DNA of 64,000 bases, taken from assembly GCF_947490405.1 (NCBI RefSeq), contig NZ_CANLGU010000002.1, positions 496,001 through 560,000 on the forward strand, given 5' to 3'. Within the stretch, counting starts at the first letter, position 1. Each line of letters begins with the position of its first letter. Shown here piece by piece: positions 1 through 8,820 of the stretch. A program made the position numbers and the translations under genes. This DNA is from an uncultured Algibacter sp. GTDB taxonomy: Bacteria; Bacteroidota; Bacteroidia; Flavobacteriales; Flavobacteriaceae. The notes beneath the pieces are model-generated. The model worked only from the letters and a program-made list of their open reading frames with translations, did no database searches and was not told where the DNA came from.

Positions 1-276
1 CCAGACTTTGCATATTTCAATCACTCTCAACACGTAACAGTGGCAGGAGTAGAGTGTCAAACATGTCACGGTCCTGTTGAAGAAATGGAAGTGATGTATC
101 AACATGCGCCTTTAACTATGGGGTGGTGTATTAACTGTCATAGAGAAACTAAGGTTGATGTAAAAGGAAATGCATACTACGAAAAAATTCATGAAGAACT
201 TTCTAAAAAGTATGGGGTTGATGAATTAACAGCTGCTCAAATGGGCGGTCTAGAATGTGGTAAGTGTCATTATTAA
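1..276 (+). CDS. actA: Alternative Complex III subunit ActA, C-terminal fragment (multiheme cytochrome c)
   Basis: This is the 3' end of a multiheme c-type cytochrome that passes electrons within Alternative Complex III, the quinol:cytochrome c oxidoreductase that replaces bc1 in Bacteroidota. The frame is open to base 1 (reads PDFAYFNHSQHVTVAGVECQ), so the start lies upstream; the GTG at 40 is internal. Three CxxCH heme-binding motifs are visible in this piece: CQTCH, CINCH and CGKCH, the last right at the C-terminus. ActB follows 70 bases downstream, and actC-F come after it in the standard order, which fixes the identity. The protein is expected in the periplasm, bound to the membrane complex. 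The heme total of the full protein cannot be counted from this window. Confidence 0.93.
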   Translation, partial: PDFAYFNHSQHVTVAGVECQTCHGPVEEMEVMYQHAPLTMGWCINCHRETKVDVKGNAYYEKIHEELSKKYGVDELTAAQMGGLECGKCHY

Positions 277-346
277 TAAAAAGTAAAGTTTTAGTCAGAA
301 GAAATTCTAATAGCTAATAACTAACAACTAATAACTAGTAAACAAT

Positions 347-3300
347 ATGTCATCAAACAAGAAATACTGGAAAAGTGTTGAAGAGCTAAACGAAAATAGC
401 TCTATTGTTGAGACGCTCAAACAAAATGAGTTTGTAGCAGAGATTCCTACAGATGAGTTTTTAGGTGATAAAGATACATTAGAGTCAACGTCTACTACAC
501 GTCGCGATTTCTTAAAATATGTTGGGTTTAGTACAGCTGCAGCATCGTTAGCTGCTTGTGAGGGGCCAGTAAAAAAATCTATCCCTTATGTAGTTCAACC
601 TACAGAGATTATTCCTGGAGTAGCTAATTACTATGCAACGACTATTGCTAATGGATTTGATTTTGCAAGTGTTTTGGTGAAAACACGCGAAGGTCGTCCC
701 ATTAAGATAGAAAACAATACTATGGCGGCTACTAATGGTAGTGCAAATGCTAGAGTAAATGCTTCGGTTTTAGGTTTGTATGATAGTCTAAGAGTACAAG
801 GTCCAAAAAAGGGTGATAAGTCAATTTCCTGGAGTGATTTTGATTCTGAAACTACTAGTAAGTTAACTGATATTGCAGCAGCAAATAAAGATATTGTGTT
901 GCTAACACAAACTTTTGCAAGTCCTTCAACTAGTAAGTTGATATCTGAGTTTAAAGAAAAATACGGTAATGTACGTCATGTAGTTTATGATGCTGTTTCA
1001 GAATCTGCTGCATTAGATGCTTACCAAGCTAAATATGGTGAACGCGCACTGGCAAATTATGATTTTGAAAAAGCGATGACTATCGTTTCTGTTGGTGCTG
1101 ATTTCTTAGGAGATTGGCAAGGTGGCGGTTTTGATTCTGGATATTCTAAAAATAGAGTTCCAGATCACGGCAAAATGTCAAGACACGTTCAGTTTGAGTC
1201 TAACATGTCTTTAACTGGTGCAAATGCTGATAAACGTGTGCCTTTAACACCATCTCAACAAAAAATAGCTTTAGCTAAATTACATAGTCAAATCGTTGGT
1301 GGTTCTGTTTCAGGAGATTTACCTACTCATATTGAAGATGCAGTTAAAAAAGCTGCTTCTCAATTGAAGAAAGCAGGAAGTAATGGTGTTGTAGTTACTG
1401 GTATTAACGATGTAAATGCACAAACAGTTGCTATCGAAATTAATGAAGCTTTAGGAAGTAAGGCTTTTGATCCTAAAACACCAATTAAAACAAGACAAGG
1501 TAATGATAAAGCAGTAGCACAATTAGTAGCTGATATGAAAGCTGGTAAAGTTGCTGCAATTATCATGAGTGGAGTAAATCCAATATACACCTTGGCGAAT
1601 GCTTCAGATTTTGCTGAAGGATTGAAAAAAACAGAATTATCTGTAGCGTTCTCAATGAAAGCTGATGAAACGTCTACACAAGCACAATATATTGCAGCAG
1701 CACCTCACTACTTAGAGTCATGGGGAGATGTTGAATTTAAAAAAGGGCACTATGCATTAATGCAACCTACAATTCGTCCTTTATTTGATACAAGACAGTT
1801 TCAGGAAGCTTTATTAAAGTGGAATGGAAACGATGTGTCTTATCACGATTATATTAAAGACGCTTGGGGAACTAGTATTTTGGGTGGAGGTTCTTTCAAT
1901 AAAGCCTTACATGATGGTGCTTATGTTGGAACAATTGCTACAGAAGTTGAAGAAACTGCAGAAGTAGTTGAAGAAGAAAATGCAACACCTTTTGGAAATG
2001 CAGCGCGCTCGTTAGCCGCATCTGCTAAATCTGAAGGTTTAGAATTAACATTATATACCAAAGTAGGTATGGGTGATGGTCAGCAAGCCAATAACCCATG
2101 GTTACAAGAATTTCCAGATCCTATTTCAAGAGCATCATGGGATAACTATTTAACGGTTTCAAAAGCAGATGCAGATACTATTGGGTTAAGTAATACACAT
2201 GTAGCTAATGGTGCATTAAACGGTAGTTATGCTAATGTTACTGTAAACGGTGTGACAATTACTGCTCCAGTAATGATACAACCTGGTCAAGCAAAAGGCT
2301 CTGTTGGATTAGCACTAGGTTATGGTAGAACTGCAGGGTTAAAAGAGGAAATGCAAACAGGTGTTAATGCATACACATTATACCAAAACTTTAATAACGT
2401 TCAGAGTGTTACTATCGAGCCAACTGCTGGTGAGCATGAATTTGCTTCAGTTCAGCTTCACAATACATTAATGGGTCGTGGAGATATCATTAAAGAAACT
2501 ACTTTAGAGATATTTAACACAAAGGATAAAAAATACTGGAATGCAGTTCCTGTAGTCTCTTTAAATCATGAAGAAACTCCAGTAACTTCTCCAGAAGTTG
2601 ATTTATGGGATGAATTTGATCGCTCTATCGGGCATCACTTCAACTTATCAATCGATTTAAATGCTTGTACAGGATGTGGTGCTTGTGTAATTGCTTGTCA
2701 CGCTGAAAATAATGTACCTGTTGTTGGTAAAACCGAAGTAAGACGAAGTAGAGATATGCACTGGTTGCGTATTGATAGATATTATTCATCTGAGGAATCA
2801 TTTGAAGGTGATAATGATAAAAAAGATAATATTTCTGGTTTAGGAAGCTCATTAAGTGAGTTTGGTGAAATGGAAAATGCTTCTGAGAATCCTCAAGTAG
2901 CATTCCAACCAGTAATGTGTCAGCATTGTAACCATGCACCTTGTGAAACTGTTTGTCCAGTAGCTGCAACATCACATGGCCGTCAAGGTCAAAATCATAT
3001 GGCATATAACCGTTGTGTAGGTACTAGATATTGTGCAAACAACTGTCCTTATAAAGTCCGTCGTTTCAACTGGTTTTTATATAATGGAAATGATGAGTTC
3101 GATTATCATATGAATGATGATTTAGGACGAATGGTATTAAATCCAGATGTTGTTGTGCGTTCTCGTGGTGTAATGGAAAAATGTTCTATGTGTATTCAAA
3201 TGACACAAAAAACAATTCTTGATGCGAAGCGTGACGGACGTCAAATTAAAGATGGCGAATTCCAAACCGCTTGTTCTGCTGCTTGTAGTAATGGAGCAAT

Positions 3301-3442
3301 GACTTTTGGAGATATCAATGATAAAGACAGTAAAGTTGCAAAACTTAAGGAAGATAACCGTATGTATCACTTGTTAGAACATGTAGGCACTAAGCCAAAT
3401 GTGCAATATCAAACAAAAGTGAGAAATACAACTGAAGCATAA
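347..3442 (+). CDS. actB: Alternative Complex III subunit ActB (Fe-S/molybdopterin-like)
   Basis: This 1031-residue subunit combines a molybdopterin-oxidoreductase-like N-terminal region with a four-cluster ferredoxin-like C-terminal domain. A twin-arginine signal is visible (TTRRDFLKYVG, RR at about 52-53) followed by a lipobox-like Cys at 71, so it should be exported folded by Tat and face the periplasm. The Fe-S cysteines fall in groups: CTGCGACVIAC (from 774), CQHCNHAPCETVC (from 858), CVGTRYCANNC (from 890), CSMC (946) and CSAAC (976). In this family the N-terminal domain is known not to bind molybdenum, and the Fe-S chain carries electrons to the ActA/ActE hemes. It lies between actA and actC in an operon. 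The gap before it holds only short TAACTAATAA-type repeats. Confidence 0.95.
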   Translation: MSSNKKYWKSVEELNENSSIVETLKQNEFVAEIPTDEFLGDKDTLESTSTTRRDFLKYVGFSTAAASLAACEGPVKKSIPYVVQPTEIIPGVANYYATTIANGFDFASVLVKTREGRPIKIENNTMAATNGSANARVNASVLGLYDSLRVQGPKKGDKSISWSDFDSETTSKLTDIAAANKDIVLLTQTFASPSTSKLISEFKEKYGNVRHVVYDAVSESAALDAYQAKYGERALANYDFEKAMTIVSVGADFLGDWQGGGFDSGYSKNRVPDHGKMSRHVQFESNMSLTGANADKRVPLTPSQQKIALAKLHSQIVGGSVSGDLPTHIEDAVKKAASQLKKAGSNGVVVTGINDVNAQTVAIEINEALGSKAFDPKTPIKTRQGNDKAVAQLVADMKAGKVAAIIMSGVNPIYTLANASDFAEGLKKTELSVAFSMKADETSTQAQYIAAAPHYLESWGDVEFKKGHYALMQPTIRPLFDTRQFQEALLKWNGNDVSYHDYIKDAWGTSILGGGSFNKALHDGAYVGTIATEVEETAEVVEEENATPFGNAARSLAASAKSEGLELTLYTKVGMGDGQQANNPWLQEFPDPISRASWDNYLTVSKADADTIGLSNTHVANGALNGSYANVTVNGVTITAPVMIQPGQAKGSVGLALGYGRTAGLKEEMQTGVNAYTLYQNFNNVQSVTIEPTAGEHEFASVQLHNTLMGRGDIIKETTLEIFNTKDKKYWNAVPVVSLNHEETPVTSPEVDLWDEFDRSIGHHFNLSIDLNACTGCGACVIACHAENNVPVVGKTEVRRSRDMHWLRIDRYYSSEESFEGDNDKKDNISGLGSSLSEFGEMENASENPQVAFQPVMCQHCNHAPCETVCPVAATSHGRQGQNHMAYNRCVGTRYCANNCPYKVRRFNWFLYNGNDEFDYHMNDDLGRMVLNPDVVVRSRGVMEKCSMCIQMTQKTILDAKRDGRQIKDGEFQTACSAACSNGAMTFGDINDKDSKVAKLKEDNRMYHLLEHVGTKPNVQYQTKVRNTTEA

Positions 3443-3470
3443 ATCTAATTAAAGAATCAATTATATAATT

Positions 3471-5210
3471 ATGGCGTCTCATTACGAAGCACCTATTAGA
3501 AGACCCTTAGTTACAGGCGAAAAATCATATCACGATGTTACTGTGGATGTGGCTAAACCTGTAGAAGGAAAAGCAAATAAACAATGGTGGATAGTTTTTG
3601 GTATCTCTCTTGCAGCTTTTCTTTGGGGAATTGGATGTATTTTATATACTATATCTACAGGTATTGGAACTTGGGGTTTAAACAAGACCGTTGGTTGGGC
3701 TTGGGATATTACTAACTTCGTTTGGTGGGTTGGTATTGGTCACGCAGGAACGCTTATTTCTGCGGTACTTCTATTATTCCGTCAAAAATGGAGAATGGCA
3801 ATTAACCGTTCAGCGGAAGCCATGACGATTTTCTCTGTAGTTCAAGCAGGTTTATTCCCTATTATACACATGGGCCGTCCGTGGTTAGGATATTGGGTAT
3901 TACCAATTCCAAATCAATTTGGTTCGTTATGGGTAAACTTTAACTCGCCTTTACTTTGGGATGTATTTGCAATTTCAACATATTTATCGGTATCATTAGT
4001 ATTCTGGTGGACTGGTTTATTACCTGATTTTGCTATGTTACGTGATAGAGCTATCAAGCCGTTCCAAAAGAAAATATATTCTTTATTAAGTTTCGGTTGG
4101 TCAGGTCGTGCTAAAGATTGGCAACGTTTTGAAGAAGTATCATTGGTACTTGCAGGTTTAGCAACACCATTAGTACTTTCTGTGCATACTATCGTATCAT
4201 TTGACTTTGCAACATCAGTTATTCCTGGTTGGCATACAACAATATTTCCACCATACTTTGTTGCTGGTGCGGTATTCTCAGGATTTGCTATGGTAAATAC
4301 ACTTCTTATAATTATGAGAAAAGTGTGTAACCTTGAAGACTATATTACAGTACAACACATCGAGTTAATGAACATAGTAATTATGATTACAGGTTCTATA
4401 GTTGGTGTAGCATATATTACAGAGTTATTTATTGCATGGTATTCTGGTGTAGAGTATGAGCAATATGCCTTTTTAAATAGAGCAACTGGTCCTTACTGGT
4501 GGGCATATTGGGCGATGATGACTTGTAACGTATTCTCTCCACAGTTTATGTGGTTCAAGAAACTAAGAACAAGTATTATGTTCTCATTCTTTATTTCTAT
4601 TGTGGTAAACATAGGTATGTGGTTTGAGCGTTTTGTAATTATTGTAACATCTTTACATAGAGATTACTTACCATCATCATGGACAATGTTCTCTCCAACA
4701 TTTGTAGATATTGGAATTTTCATCGGAACAATTGGATTCTTCTTTGTATTATTCTTGTTGTACTCTAGAACATTCCCTGTTATCGCTCAAGCAGAAGTAA
4801 AAACAATTTTGAAATCTTCTGGTGAACGTTATAAAAACATTAGAGAAAGAGGCGATAGTTTAGTTGGAACTGGTGCAGATGCTAGAACTTCTGGAAATAC
4901 AGCAATACAACCTGCAAAAAAGACAGAAGCGAAAATATCTACTGGTGATAATTCTGAAAAAGTAAGTAACTTATTGGGAAGTATTGGTGCTTTTGATGCG
5001 GCTACTCAAACTGCTGATGATTTGAAGAAAATTAGTGGTGTTGGACCTAAAATGGAGGGGGTACTTAATAGTATAGGTATTTATACTTTCCTTCAAGTTA
5101 GTAAAATGACAAAAAAAGAATATGATTTGTTAGACTCAATTACAGAATCTTTCCCAGGAAGAGCAGAACGTGATGATTGGGCAGGACAAGCTAAAAAATT
5201 AATAAACTAA
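3471..5210 (+). CDS. actC: Alternative Complex III subunit ActC (NrfD-like), with a C-terminal helix-hairpin-helix tail
   Basis: This is the NrfD/PsrC-like integral membrane subunit that forms the quinol-oxidising site with ActB. About ten hydrophobic segments fill residues 35-450, starting with WWIVFGISLAAFLWGIG, and the W-rich segment TNFVWWVGIGHAG is typical of the family. The protein is longer than a plain ActC (579 residues). After a polar linker, residues about 515-579 form a separate soluble domain beginning DDLKKISGVGPKMEG and ending RAERDDWAGQAKKL. It resembles the helix-hairpin-helix domain also found fused to some NuoE and L21 proteins. The start ATG lies 28 bases after actB. The role of the tail is unknown; it would sit on the cytoplasmic side if the last membrane segment ends there. 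Confidence 0.93.
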   Translation: MASHYEAPIRRPLVTGEKSYHDVTVDVAKPVEGKANKQWWIVFGISLAAFLWGIGCILYTISTGIGTWGLNKTVGWAWDITNFVWWVGIGHAGTLISAVLLLFRQKWRMAINRSAEAMTIFSVVQAGLFPIIHMGRPWLGYWVLPIPNQFGSLWVNFNSPLLWDVFAISTYLSVSLVFWWTGLLPDFAMLRDRAIKPFQKKIYSLLSFGWSGRAKDWQRFEEVSLVLAGLATPLVLSVHTIVSFDFATSVIPGWHTTIFPPYFVAGAVFSGFAMVNTLLIIMRKVCNLEDYITVQHIELMNIVIMITGSIVGVAYITELFIAWYSGVEYEQYAFLNRATGPYWWAYWAMMTCNVFSPQFMWFKKLRTSIMFSFFISIVVNIGMWFERFVIIVTSLHRDYLPSSWTMFSPTFVDIGIFIGTIGFFFVLFLLYSRTFPVIAQAEVKTILKSSGERYKNIRERGDSLVGTGADARTSGNTAIQPAKKTEAKISTGDNSEKVSNLLGSIGAFDAATQTADDLKKISGVGPKMEGVLNSIGIYTFLQVSKMTKKEYDLLDSITESFPGRAERDDWAGQAKKLIN

Positions 5211-5219
5211 ATATAGTCA

Positions 5220-5750
5220 ATGGAAGCTTCAAAAGTTATTCACGCTATTTATACTGATGATGATATTTTAATGTCAGCCGTAAAAAAGGTTAAGGCAGAA
5301 AAACATCACATTGAAGAAATATATACACCGTTTCCGGTTCACGGACTAGACAAAGCTATGGGACTTGCGCCTACACGTATTGCTATTACAGCATTTATGT
5401 ATGGGTTAGTTGGTTTAACCGTTGCCATAGTTATGATGAATTTTATCATGATTGAAGATTGGCCACAAAATATTGGTGGTAAGCCAAGTTTTAGTTACTT
5501 GGAAAATATGCCAGCCTTTGTTCCAATTATGTTTGAGTTAACTGTATTTTTTGCAGCACATTTAATGGTAATTACATTTTACTTACGTAGTAGAATGTGG
5601 CCATTCAAAGAGGCTGAAAACCCTGACCCAAGAACAACCGATGATCATTTCTTGATGGAAATTGCGGTTCATGGAAATGAAGGAGAATTAGAAAGCTTAC
5701 TTAAAGAAACAGGAGCAGTTGAAATTAATTTAGTTGATAAAGCCCATTAA
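5220..5750 (+). CDS. actD: Alternative Complex III subunit ActD (DUF3341)
   Basis: A 176-residue DUF3341 protein and the small membrane subunit of Alternative Complex III. It has a soluble N-terminal region with an HxxxxxYTPFPVHGLD-like stretch typical of ActD, followed by two membrane segments (about 58-80, beginning ITAFMYGLVGLTVAIVMM, and about 103-124, around FELTVFFAAHLMVITFYL) joined by a loop containing GGKPSFSYLENMPAFVPI. The gene starts nine bases after actC and runs into actE with a gap of only seven bases, so the genes are co-transcribed. No regulatory site of its own is visible. The identification rests on both sequence and operon order. Confidence 0.92.
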   Translation: MEASKVIHAIYTDDDILMSAVKKVKAEKHHIEEIYTPFPVHGLDKAMGLAPTRIAITAFMYGLVGLTVAIVMMNFIMIEDWPQNIGGKPSFSYLENMPAFVPIMFELTVFFAAHLMVITFYLRSRMWPFKEAENPDPRTTDDHFLMEIAVHGNEGELESLLKETGAVEINLVDKAH

Positions 5751-5757
5751 TATAAAT

Positions 5758-6309
5758 ATGAAAAGCTTAATTAAAATATTAGCAATAGCAGTTGTTTTAG
5801 TGTCTGTATCATGTAAAAAAGATACTGCACCAAACTATCAATTCATGCCCAACATGTATGAATCTGCTGGATATGAAACTTATGGAGAAGCTGCATTTCC
5901 TAATGGAATTGAAGCACAAGTGCCTGCTGAAGGCTCCATTCCAAGAGGTTTTGTGCCTTTTGATATAGAGAACAGTACTCAAGGTTATGAATTGGCTAAA
6001 GCTACCTTGAAATCTTCTTTAGATTCTACACAAGTAGATTTGGAAAGAGGTAAAGAGCTTTATAGTATTTATTGTGGCATTTGTCATGGTAACAAAGGTA
6101 AAGGTCAAGGAAAACTAGTAAAGCGTGAAAAAATTCTTGGAATACCAAGTTATGATGATGCAGGAAGAGCTATAAATGAAGGTAGCATTTATCACACCAT
6201 TTATTATGGTAAAAATGCAATGGGTTCTTATGCTAACCAATTAAATGAAGAAGAGCGGTGGCAAGTGGTTGCTTACGTTTTAAAGTTGAAAGCCGATTTA
6301 GAAAAGTAA
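5758..6309 (+). CDS. actE: Alternative Complex III subunit ActE (monoheme cytochrome c lipoprotein)
   Basis: A 183-residue monoheme cytochrome c. The chosen ATG at 5758 gives a clean lipoprotein signal, MKSLIKILAIAVVLVSVSC, with lipidated Cys19. An upstream TTG at 5734 would add eight polar residues and overlap actD, so it was rejected. One heme site is present, CGICH at 106-110, in a class I cytochrome fold with a likely distal Met in KNAMGSYA. The protein is anchored on the periplasmic side and is expected to hand electrons from ActA/ActB to the terminal oxidase, whose genes follow in the same operon. Confidence 0.92.
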   Translation: MKSLIKILAIAVVLVSVSCKKDTAPNYQFMPNMYESAGYETYGEAAFPNGIEAQVPAEGSIPRGFVPFDIENSTQGYELAKATLKSSLDSTQVDLERGKELYSIYCGICHGNKGKGQGKLVKREKILGIPSYDDAGRAINEGSIYHTIYYGKNAMGSYANQLNEEERWQVVAYVLKLKADLEK

Positions 6310-6331
6310 GATTGATAAGATTATTATAGAT

Positions 6332-7687
6332 ATGTATACATTTTCAAATAAATTAAAGACATTTTCTTTCATTCTAATGATATTAGGAGCATTAGGTGTA
6401 GGATATGGTTTTATGACATCTCATAAATCTTTTGAAGAAGTTGAACACTTACTTGCAGAAGAATCTCATCATGGTGGTGGACATGGGGAAGAAGTTGCTC
6501 ATGCTGAAGCTAGTCACGGAGCTCATGCTGCAGTTGAAACTCATGGAGATGATGCGCATTCAGAAGTTGATGAACATACCAAACATATTGAACATGTTCA
6601 ACACCAAATAGCAAATAGACCATGGTCTGCATTGTATGTAGCTGCCTTTTTCTTTATGATGATTGCTTTAGGCGTTTTAGCGTTTTATGCGATTCAAATT
6701 GCATCTCAAGCAGGATGGTCACCAGTACTTTTTAGAGTTATGGAAGGGATGACAGCTTACTTATTGCCTGGAGCTTTAATTGTTTTGGGAATAGCTGCAG
6801 CATCACATTTTATAGGTCATAACAATATATTTATCTGGATGGATCCAGAGGTTGTGGCTCATGATAAATTAATACAAGGAAAATCTGGATGGTTAAATAT
6901 TTGGGGATTCATTATTAGAGGTTTAATTTTTATTGGAGGTTGGAGTTTATATCGTCACTTCTCAAGAAAATTCTCTATTGCTCAAGATACCGCTGAAGAT
7001 AAAAGTAATTTCAAAAAATCATTCCGTATTTCAGCAGCATTTTTAGTGTTTTTTATATACACAGAATCAATGATGTCTTGGGATTGGATAATGAGTGTAG
7101 ACCCTCACTGGTTTTCAACATTATTTGGATGGTATGTGTTTGCTAGTATGTTTGTGAGTGGTATTACAGTTATAGCTTTAATAACTATTTACTTAAAATC
7201 TAGAAATTATTTAGAGTTTGTAAATGAAAACCATTTACATGATGTAGCTAAATTTATGTTTGCATTTAGTATTTTCTGGACATACCTGTGGTTCTCACAG
7301 TTTATGTTGATTTGGTATTCTAATATCCCTGAAGAAGTAACATACTTTGTAACACGTTTTCAAGATTATAAATTACCTTTCCTAGGCATGGTGGTTATGA
7401 ATTTTGTATTCCCAATATTAATGTTAATGAATGCCGATTATAAACGTATTCCTTGGTTTGTAGTCATGGCTGGTCTAGTTATTTTATTTGGACATTACAT
7501 TGATATTTTTAATATGATTATGCCTGCAACTGTTGGAGATAGATGGTTTATAGGAATCCCTGAAATAAGTTCAGTATTGCTTTTTGCAGGATTATTCATA
7601 TTTATAGTATTTACAGCTTTAACAAAAGCACCATTACTTGTAAAAGGCTATCCTTTCAGAAAGGAAAGTGAAGAGTTTCATTATTAA
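6332..7687 (+). CDS. actF: Alternative Complex III subunit ActF, with a His-rich N-terminal loop
   Basis: A 451-residue polytopic membrane subunit related to ActC and conserved in Alternative Complex III. Ten or so hydrophobic segments are visible, beginning at residue 11 and continuing from about 99 to the end. Between the first and second segments, residues about 40-95 form a strikingly His/Glu-rich loop (for example EESHHGGGHGEEVAHAEASH), with more than a dozen histidines. Such a loop could bind metal, but that is inference. The gene lies 22 bases after actE and 30 before coxB, consistent with one transcript linking the quinol oxidoreductase to the oxidase. Confidence 0.92.
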   Translation: MYTFSNKLKTFSFILMILGALGVGYGFMTSHKSFEEVEHLLAEESHHGGGHGEEVAHAEASHGAHAAVETHGDDAHSEVDEHTKHIEHVQHQIANRPWSALYVAAFFFMMIALGVLAFYAIQIASQAGWSPVLFRVMEGMTAYLLPGALIVLGIAAASHFIGHNNIFIWMDPEVVAHDKLIQGKSGWLNIWGFIIRGLIFIGGWSLYRHFSRKFSIAQDTAEDKSNFKKSFRISAAFLVFFIYTESMMSWDWIMSVDPHWFSTLFGWYVFASMFVSGITVIALITIYLKSRNYLEFVNENHLHDVAKFMFAFSIFWTYLWFSQFMLIWYSNIPEEVTYFVTRFQDYKLPFLGMVVMNFVFPILMLMNADYKRIPWFVVMAGLVILFGHYIDIFNMIMPATVGDRWFIGIPEISSVLLFAGLFIFIVFTALTKAPLLVKGYPFRKESEEFHY

Positions 7688-7717
7688 TAAGATTTTAAAT
7701 AAAGACGAACGATACCA

Positions 7718-8791
7718 ATGACTGCTTTATTAACAATTATAGTTTTAGTATTTATTCTTATTGCCATATGGCAAATGGTTAAGATTTTTGATTTAGCTCA
7801 AGCTAAAAACGAAAGCTCTACCTCTGGCGTTGCTACTGACAAAGACAATACCATAAATGGTTATTTAATGATGGGCTTTTTGGCATTCATTTACATTATA
7901 ACCATTGTAAGTTTTGTTAAATGGGGCGATTTGCCATTAATGTCTAACTCAGCTTCTGAACATGGTCCAACTATAGATAACTTGATGATTATTTCTATGG
8001 TTATCATTTTCTTTGTTCAAACAGTTACACAATTCTTATTACATTATTTTGCTTATAAATACAAAGGAGAAAAAGGTAAGAAAGCATTGTTTTTCGCTGA
8101 TAATAATAAATTAGAAGCCATATGGACAATTATACCAGTAATTGTTCTTGCAGGTTTAATCATTTATGGATTAAGTACTTGGATTAATATTATGGGTGTA
8201 GATGAAAGTGACGACCCATTGGTAGTTGAATTATATGCGCAGCAGTTTAACTGGAAAGCTAGATATGGCGGTGCAGATAATACTCTTGGAAAAGCAAATG
8301 TGCGTTTAATTGATATAGATCGTGCTAATATTTTGGGTTTAGATGAATCTGACCCTAATGCTCAAGATGATATTATTACTACAGAATTGCACTTACCAGT
8401 TGGTAGACCAGTTTTATTTAAAATGCGATCGCAAGATGTTTTACATTCTGCATATATGCCACACTTTAGAGCACAAATGAATTGTGTACCAGGTATGATT
8501 ACTCAGTTTGGTTTTACACCAACGGTTACTACTTCTGAAATGCGAGAAACACCTCAGATGATTGAAAAGATTCAAAATATTAATAATATTAGAGTAGAGA
8601 AGAGTAAAAAGCTTGTAGCTAAAGGTGAAGATGCTTTAGAACGTTATGAGTTTGATTATCTATTATTATGTAATAAGATATGTGGAAAATCACATTATAA
8701 TATGCAAATGAAGATTGTAGTTGAAACACAAGAAGAATATGATGCTTGGATTGCAGAACAAAAAGAATTCAAGAACTCTCTAGTAAATTAA
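7718..8791 (+). CDS. coxB: Cytochrome c oxidase subunit II
   Basis: A 357-residue subunit II that carries the CuA centre accepting electrons from cytochrome c. The CuA ligands are visible: CNKICGKSHYNM, with Cys318, Cys322, His326 and Met329, plus the upstream His243 in DVLHSAYMPH. The N-terminus is hydrophobic, with an extra leading membrane segment (residues 1-20) before the usual hairpin, so there are about four membrane segments in all, as is common in Bacteroidota. No heme c motif is present, so this is an aa3-type, not caa3-type, subunit. An insertion between His243 and the Cys pair carries a Lys/Glu-rich stretch (about 268-310). It lies immediately between actF and coxA. Confidence 0.95.
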   Translation: MTALLTIIVLVFILIAIWQMVKIFDLAQAKNESSTSGVATDKDNTINGYLMMGFLAFIYIITIVSFVKWGDLPLMSNSASEHGPTIDNLMIISMVIIFFVQTVTQFLLHYFAYKYKGEKGKKALFFADNNKLEAIWTIIPVIVLAGLIIYGLSTWINIMGVDESDDPLVVELYAQQFNWKARYGGADNTLGKANVRLIDIDRANILGLDESDPNAQDDIITTELHLPVGRPVLFKMRSQDVLHSAYMPHFRAQMNCVPGMITQFGFTPTVTTSEMRETPQMIEKIQNINNIRVEKSKKLVAKGEDALERYEFDYLLLCNKICGKSHYNMQMKIVVETQEEYDAWIAEQKEFKNSLVN

Positions 8792-8820
8792 TTTAAAAAA
8801 GAAAAAAACGATATAAGATT

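Noticed and set aside
277-346. Short TAACTAATAAC-type repeats before actB
   Set aside because: The run is short and irregular in A/T-rich spacer, with no stem or consensus promoter that would support a function.
2640-3005. A minus-strand open frame of 121 codons inside actB
   Set aside because: It is antisense to the conserved Fe-S domain; its His/Leu/Tyr-rich composition is what the complementary frame of such sequence gives.
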